Shown piece after piece: positions 6,974 to 9,409 of a DNA stretch of 9,409 nucleotides. The stretch covers positions 1 to 9,409 of the forward strand of contig JBELLF010000037.1 in the NCBI GenBank assembly GCA_042088875.1. Direction: 5' to 3'. Under the pieces are notes generated by a model, which saw only the letters and a list, made by a program, of their open reading frames with translations, was not told where the DNA came from and ran no database searches. The first letter of the stretch is position 1, and every line of letters starts with the position of its first letter. This DNA is from Marisimplicoccus framensis_A. Lineage in GTDB: Bacteria > Bacteroidota > Bacteroidia > Flavobacteriales > Flavobacteriaceae. A program made the translations under genes and the position numbers.

Positions 6974-7015
6974 TTAACAAATTTTTAAATGTAACACAGG
7001 TTACATATTTGTTAA
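6974..7015 (-). repeat. Extended inverted repeat around the operator, possible RNA hairpin
   Basis: Outside the operator arms there is a second perfect 9-bp inverted repeat, TTAACAAAT at 6974-6982 and ATTTGTTAA at 7007-7015. In the minus-strand transcript the outer and inner arms stack into 16 base pairs with a 4-nt loop (CUGU) and one 6-nt bulge (6983-6988) on the 3' side. The stem covers the end of the regulator gene. No U-run follows, so it is not a standard intrinsic terminator. It may be part of the operator, an mRNA processing or stability structure, or both. Confidence 0.5.
6989..7006. promoter_or_regulatory. Perfect palindromic operator, probable Crp/Fnr-family binding site
   Basis: The sequence ATGTAAC-ACAG-GTTACAT is a perfect inverted repeat with 7-bp arms and a 4-bp spacer. 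This matches the size and symmetry of Crp/Fnr dimer sites (compare FNR TTGAT-N4-ATCAA). It includes the last two codons of the Crp/Fnr gene (ATG TAA) and ends 33 nt before the tauE start. Its centre at 6997.5 would be about -41.5 if transcription starts at 6956, the classic class II activator position. The neighbouring regulator is the obvious candidate to bind it. I found no second full copy in the window. Confidence 0.65.
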
Positions 7016-7636
7016 AGTAATTGAATTTCTTTTTAGTTCGAGCTTTGAACTAGATTCTAAAGATTTTAGAATTCTAGATACTACAACACGCGAGGTACTT
7101 AACTCATTCGCAATTTCTTCGTGTGTTGTTTTAAGTATTTTGGAGTTATTCACTGATGATCTGTTTTTGAGATAAATAATAATTCTTTCTTCAAGATTAT
7201 CAAAACTAATTGATTTGATAATATCAAAAAGCTCATTAAATCTATCCTGAAAACTATTAATTATAAAAAATCTCCAAGATGTATAACTTTCCATCCATTC
7301 ATTCATTTTTTTTGCTGAAAAAAAAATAATTTTTGAGTCTGTTTCACATAATGCTTTTATAGTGCTTTTTTTGTCACCAGTTATACAGCTTGTTGATATT
7401 GAGCAAGTATCACCTTTTCTTACATAATATAGCAAACTTTCCCCTGAATCTTTATCTTCTTTTAAAACCTTAAGTATACCATCAATTACTAGTGGTATGT
7501 TTTTTAAGGTATCTTCATAATTAACAATTATATCACCTTTAGAAAATTTTTTTATAATGCCACAACTAAGCATTTCTTCAACAAGCTTTCTTTCAAAAAT
7601 TAGATTTAACAAATTGTAATCTTCTTTAGCAAGCAT
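7001..7636 (-). CDS. Crp/Fnr-family transcriptional regulator with cysteines in the sensor domain
   Basis: This 211-residue regulator has a cyclic-nucleotide-binding-like beta-roll (about 20-110), a long dimerisation helix (about 112-145) and a winged helix-turn-helix (about 145-208). The recognition region is THEEIANELSTSRVVVSRIL at 171-190. Cysteines are at 25, 78, 84 and 97; C78 and C84 lie close together in GDTCSISTSC. There is no N-terminal cysteine cluster like that of E. coli FNR, and the usual cAMP-contact motif is not evident, so sensing by thiol chemistry (persulfide or disulfide formation) is a plausible inference. The gene starts 2 nt after the hydrolase stop and its own end lies inside the 6989-7006 palindrome. 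It probably controls the downstream tauE-blh-yeeE genes, much as BigR controls a similar gene set in proteobacteria. The signal it senses is unproven; family membership is firm. Confidence 0.9.
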   Translation of the reverse strand: MLAKEDYNLLNLIFERKLVEEMLSCGIIKKFSKGDIIVNYEDTLKNIPLVIDGILKVLKEDKDSGESLLYYVRKGDTCSISTSCITGDKKSTIKALCETDSKIIFFSAKKMNEWMESYTSWRFFIINSFQDRFNELFDIIKSISFDNLEERIIIYLKNRSSVNNSKILKTTHEEIANELSTSRVVVSRILKSLESSSKLELKRNSITLTNM

Positions 7637-7638
7637 TT

Positions 7639-8427
7639 TTATATTCTTTTTAAAATTTCTTTTAAACGTTTAAGACCTTCTTCTCTTGCAATTCTATTTT
7701 CTTCTGTCGAACTTTGACTTTCTCCAGATCTAAAAAAACCATGCCCAGCACCTCTATAAATTATTGGCTCAAATATTTTATCAGAAGCCTCCATAGCTGA
7801 AGCACTAGCTGCAATTGTTGAGTTTACTCTATTATCATTTTCTCCATAAAATCCATATACAGGAACCATAATATTAGAATAAGAATTAATATCTGATGGC
7901 CCTGTTCCATAACAGACAATTGCAGCCTCTATTTCATTTGAATGCGTTGCAAATTTAAAAGATTGACTTCCACCCCAGCAAAATCCAATAACAACTACTT
8001 TTCCATTGCTAGAAGGAATGTTTTTTGAATAATCAACAGTATAGTTTAAAACTTCTTTAATGAAATCATTCTTAAGATTATATATTCCTTTTCTAGCAGC
8101 ATCTGAATTTTCATAGTCATTTGTTCCACCTCCATTTGGTGCAGTACCTGAAAGAAAATCTGGTGCAATTGCAATATATCCCATTTCTGCAATTTGATCA
8201 GTCATGCTTCGTGCCCAATTATTTAGCCCCCTGTTTTCATGTATAAGAATAACTACAGGAACTTTTTCAGATACTTCGGGGTAAACCAAAAAACTGTTAA
8301 CCTCATTTGTGCTTGTCTTTATTTGAACCCACTCATGATGTCGTGGGGAAGTCTCAAGTCTTTCCAGGGAATTTTGAGCAAAAACAGCCTGAAAAAAACT
8401 GATTGAAATAATAATTAAATAACGCAT
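7639..8427 (-). CDS. Dienelactone hydrolase-family alpha/beta hydrolase with signal peptide
   Basis: This 262-residue protein has an N-terminal signal peptide with probable cleavage after A17 (AVFA/QN), so it is likely periplasmic. The dienelactone hydrolase fold shows the expected Cys-Asp-His triad: C150 in GFCWGG, D198 in GENDNRV and H229 in GAGHGF. The glutamate of HENRG (E64) matches the position that orients the catalytic cysteine in DLH. Family members hydrolyse dienelactones and other small esters or lactones, but most exported ones have no known substrate. The gene is first in the operon and only 2 nt ahead of the Crp/Fnr gene, so the two are probably co-transcribed. A direct link to sulfur chemistry is not obvious; its cysteine nucleophile could make it redox-sensitive, but that is speculation. 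I see no convincing two-part promoter upstream; TATTTTTA, 22 nt before the ATG, is a weak candidate. Confidence 0.88.
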   Translation of the reverse strand: MRYLIIISISFFQAVFAQNSLERLETSPRHHEWVQIKTSTNEVNSFLVYPEVSEKVPVVILIHENRGLNNWARSMTDQIAEMGYIAIAPDFLSGTAPNGGGTNDYENSDAARKGIYNLKNDFIKEVLNYTVDYSKNIPSSNGKVVVIGFCWGGSQSFKFATHSNEIEAAIVCYGTGPSDINSYSNIMVPVYGFYGENDNRVNSTIAASASAMEASDKIFEPIIYRGAGHGFFRSGESQSSTEENRIAREEGLKRLKEILKRI

Positions 8428-8530
8428 AATTCTTAAATTTTCTCTAAGTTAAAAATATTTTTTTTTGAAATTTTTGACACCTTTTTAATGAGATTTAATT
8501 GTTAAACTATTTCTAAAATTTTTATTTTTT

Positions 8531-8563
8531 TTTGACTCAAAAGAATAAATCTAGTTACATTTA
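8531..8563 (+). promoter_or_regulatory. Candidate Bacteroidota-type promoter of topA
   Basis: TTTG at 8531-8534 is followed after 21 nt by TACATTTA (8556-8563), a 7-of-8 match to TAnnTTTG. A T-rich tract lies just upstream. The element ends 17 nt before the topA ATG, leaving a short A-rich leader (AAAAAATAAAAT) and no Shine-Dalgarno sequence, as is usual in this phylum. The 153-nt gap is shared with the divergent hydrolase gene. Confidence 0.5.
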
Positions 8564-8580
8564 GATCCAAAAAATAAAAT

Positions 8581-9409
8581 ATGCCTAAAAATTTAGTCAT
8601 TGTTGAGTCTGCTACAAAAGCAAAGACTATTGAAAAAATTTTGGGACAAGACTTTAAAGTTGTGTCTTGTGTTGGGCATATTTCAGATCTTCCAGTTAAA
8701 GAATTAGGAGTTGATGTTGAAAATGATTTTAAACCAAAATATATAATTCCTACAGAAAAGAAACCTGTTATAAAAGACTTAAAAAAGTATGTTAGTGAGT
8801 CTGATAAAGTTTGGTTGGCTAGTGATGAAGATAGAGAAGGAGAGGCAATTGCTTGGCACTTATATGAAAATTTAAACTTGACTAATAAAGACTATGATCG
8901 AATAGTATTTCATGAAATAACTAAAAACGCAATTTTAAATGCATTAAATAGTCCTAGAGACATAAACTATAATCTTGTGAATGCTCAACAAGCTAGAAGA
9001 GTCCTAGACAGATTAGTAGGTTATGAATTATCTCCGGTGTTATGGAGAAAAGTTAAAACAGGTCTTTCTGCTGGTAGAGTTCAGTCTGTTTCTGTAAGAC
9101 TTATCGTTGAGAAGGAAAGAGAGATTAAAAACTTTTTAACAAACAGCACTTACAAGTCAATTGGAACTTTTAAAAATTCTAGTGGAGTTAACCTTAAGGC
9201 TGAGCTTAACAATAAATTTGATTCTGCTGAAGATGTTAAGGCATTTCTTCAAAAAAATATCAACAGTAAATACACTGTATCTAATGTAGAAAAAAAACCA
9301 GCTAAAAAATCTCCTACACCTCCCTTTACTACTTCAACGCTTCAGCAAGAGGCTTCAAGGAAATTAGGCTTTGGTGTTACTAGGACAATGTCAACTGCTC
9401 AAAAACTAT
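8581..9409 (+). CDS. topA: DNA topoisomerase I (type IA), N-terminal part, cut by the right edge
   Basis: Topoisomerase I relaxes negatively supercoiled DNA by single-strand passage. The frame opens with MPKNLVIVESATKAKTIEKI and runs 276 complete codons plus one base to the window edge with no stop. The Toprim domain (about 1-115) shows the conserved glutamate in VIVES (E9) and the acidic DEDREGE motif after VWLAS. Further family motifs follow in order: FHEIT, NAQQARRVLDRLVGYELSP, a TGLSAGRVQSV segment, and near the edge TPPFTTSTLQQEA followed by TRTMSTAQKL. In this family the catalytic tyrosine lies shortly after the last motif (YITYMRTDS region), so it is just outside the window. The gene is divergent from the sulfur operon and has its own probable promoter. 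Nothing in the visible part looks abnormal. Confidence 0.96.
   Translation, partial: MPKNLVIVESATKAKTIEKILGQDFKVVSCVGHISDLPVKELGVDVENDFKPKYIIPTEKKPVIKDLKKYVSESDKVWLASDEDREGEAIAWHLYENLNLTNKDYDRIVFHEITKNAILNALNSPRDINYNLVNAQQARRVLDRLVGYELSPVLWRKVKTGLSAGRVQSVSVRLIVEKEREIKNFLTNSTYKSIGTFKNSSGVNLKAELNNKFDSAEDVKAFLQKNINSKYTVSNVEKKPAKKSPTPPFTTSTLQQEASRKLGFGVTRTMSTAQKL

Noticed and set aside
8451..8462. AAAAATATTTTT palindrome in the divergent intergenic region.
   Set aside because: It is made only of A and T, expected by chance here, with no GC-containing stem to suggest a terminator or operator.
8554..8560. GTTACAT, identical to one half of the operator, overlapping the topA -10-like element.
   Set aside because: The matching left half is missing (only 3 of 7 bases agree at the right spacing), so it is probably chance in AT-rich DNA.

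Overview
The window is very AT-rich and densely packed. It reads as a chromosomal segment of a member of the Bacteroidota, most likely a streamlined (perhaps marine) flavobacterium. Three things support this: the miaB / sigma-54 activator / lptE / flavobacterial helical-repeat protein gene order, A-rich leaders with no clear Shine-Dalgarno sequence, and promoter elements resembling the Bacteroidota TTTG ... TAnnTTTG pattern. No mobile element, CRISPR array, rRNA or tRNA is visible.

Layout from the left, positions 1-3723 on the minus strand: an operon transcribed miaB -> sigma-54-dependent activator -> lptE -> a partial helical-repeat protein running off the left edge. All three junctions overlap (1, 8 and 7 nt), which suggests translational coupling. 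miaB is unusual: its conserved N-terminus, including the first cluster cysteine, lies upstream of the first ATG, and the only in-frame start options there are non-standard codons such as ATC or ATT.

Positions 3815-8427, minus strand: a six-gene sulfur cluster transcribed dienelactone-hydrolase-like protein -> Crp/Fnr regulator -> TauE/SafE permease -> metallo-beta-lactamase/double rhodanese -> YeeE-type permease half 1 -> YeeE-type permease half 2. Spacing is 2 nt or an overlap everywhere except one 45-nt gap between the regulator and tauE. That gap carries a perfect 7-4-7 palindrome at 6989-7006, suited to a Crp/Fnr dimer. It is followed by a perfect TAnnTTTG element placed so that the palindrome would be centred near -41.5. 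The gene content resembles the BigR-type sulfide/persulfide detoxification operon of proteobacteria (Blh plus membrane permeases), but with a cysteine-containing Crp/Fnr protein in the place of the ArsR-family regulator BigR. The likely job is to oxidise persulfides and to move sulfur oxyanions across the inner membrane.

Positions 8428-8580 form a divergent intergenic region with a plausible promoter for topA. topA starts at 8581 on the plus strand and is cut by the right edge before its catalytic tyrosine.

The part most worth following up is the self-contained regulatory circuit at 6956-7636 together with the sulfur operon it seems to control, then the non-AUG start of miaB. The gene families are all recognisable, so the novelty is in the wiring rather than in new proteins.
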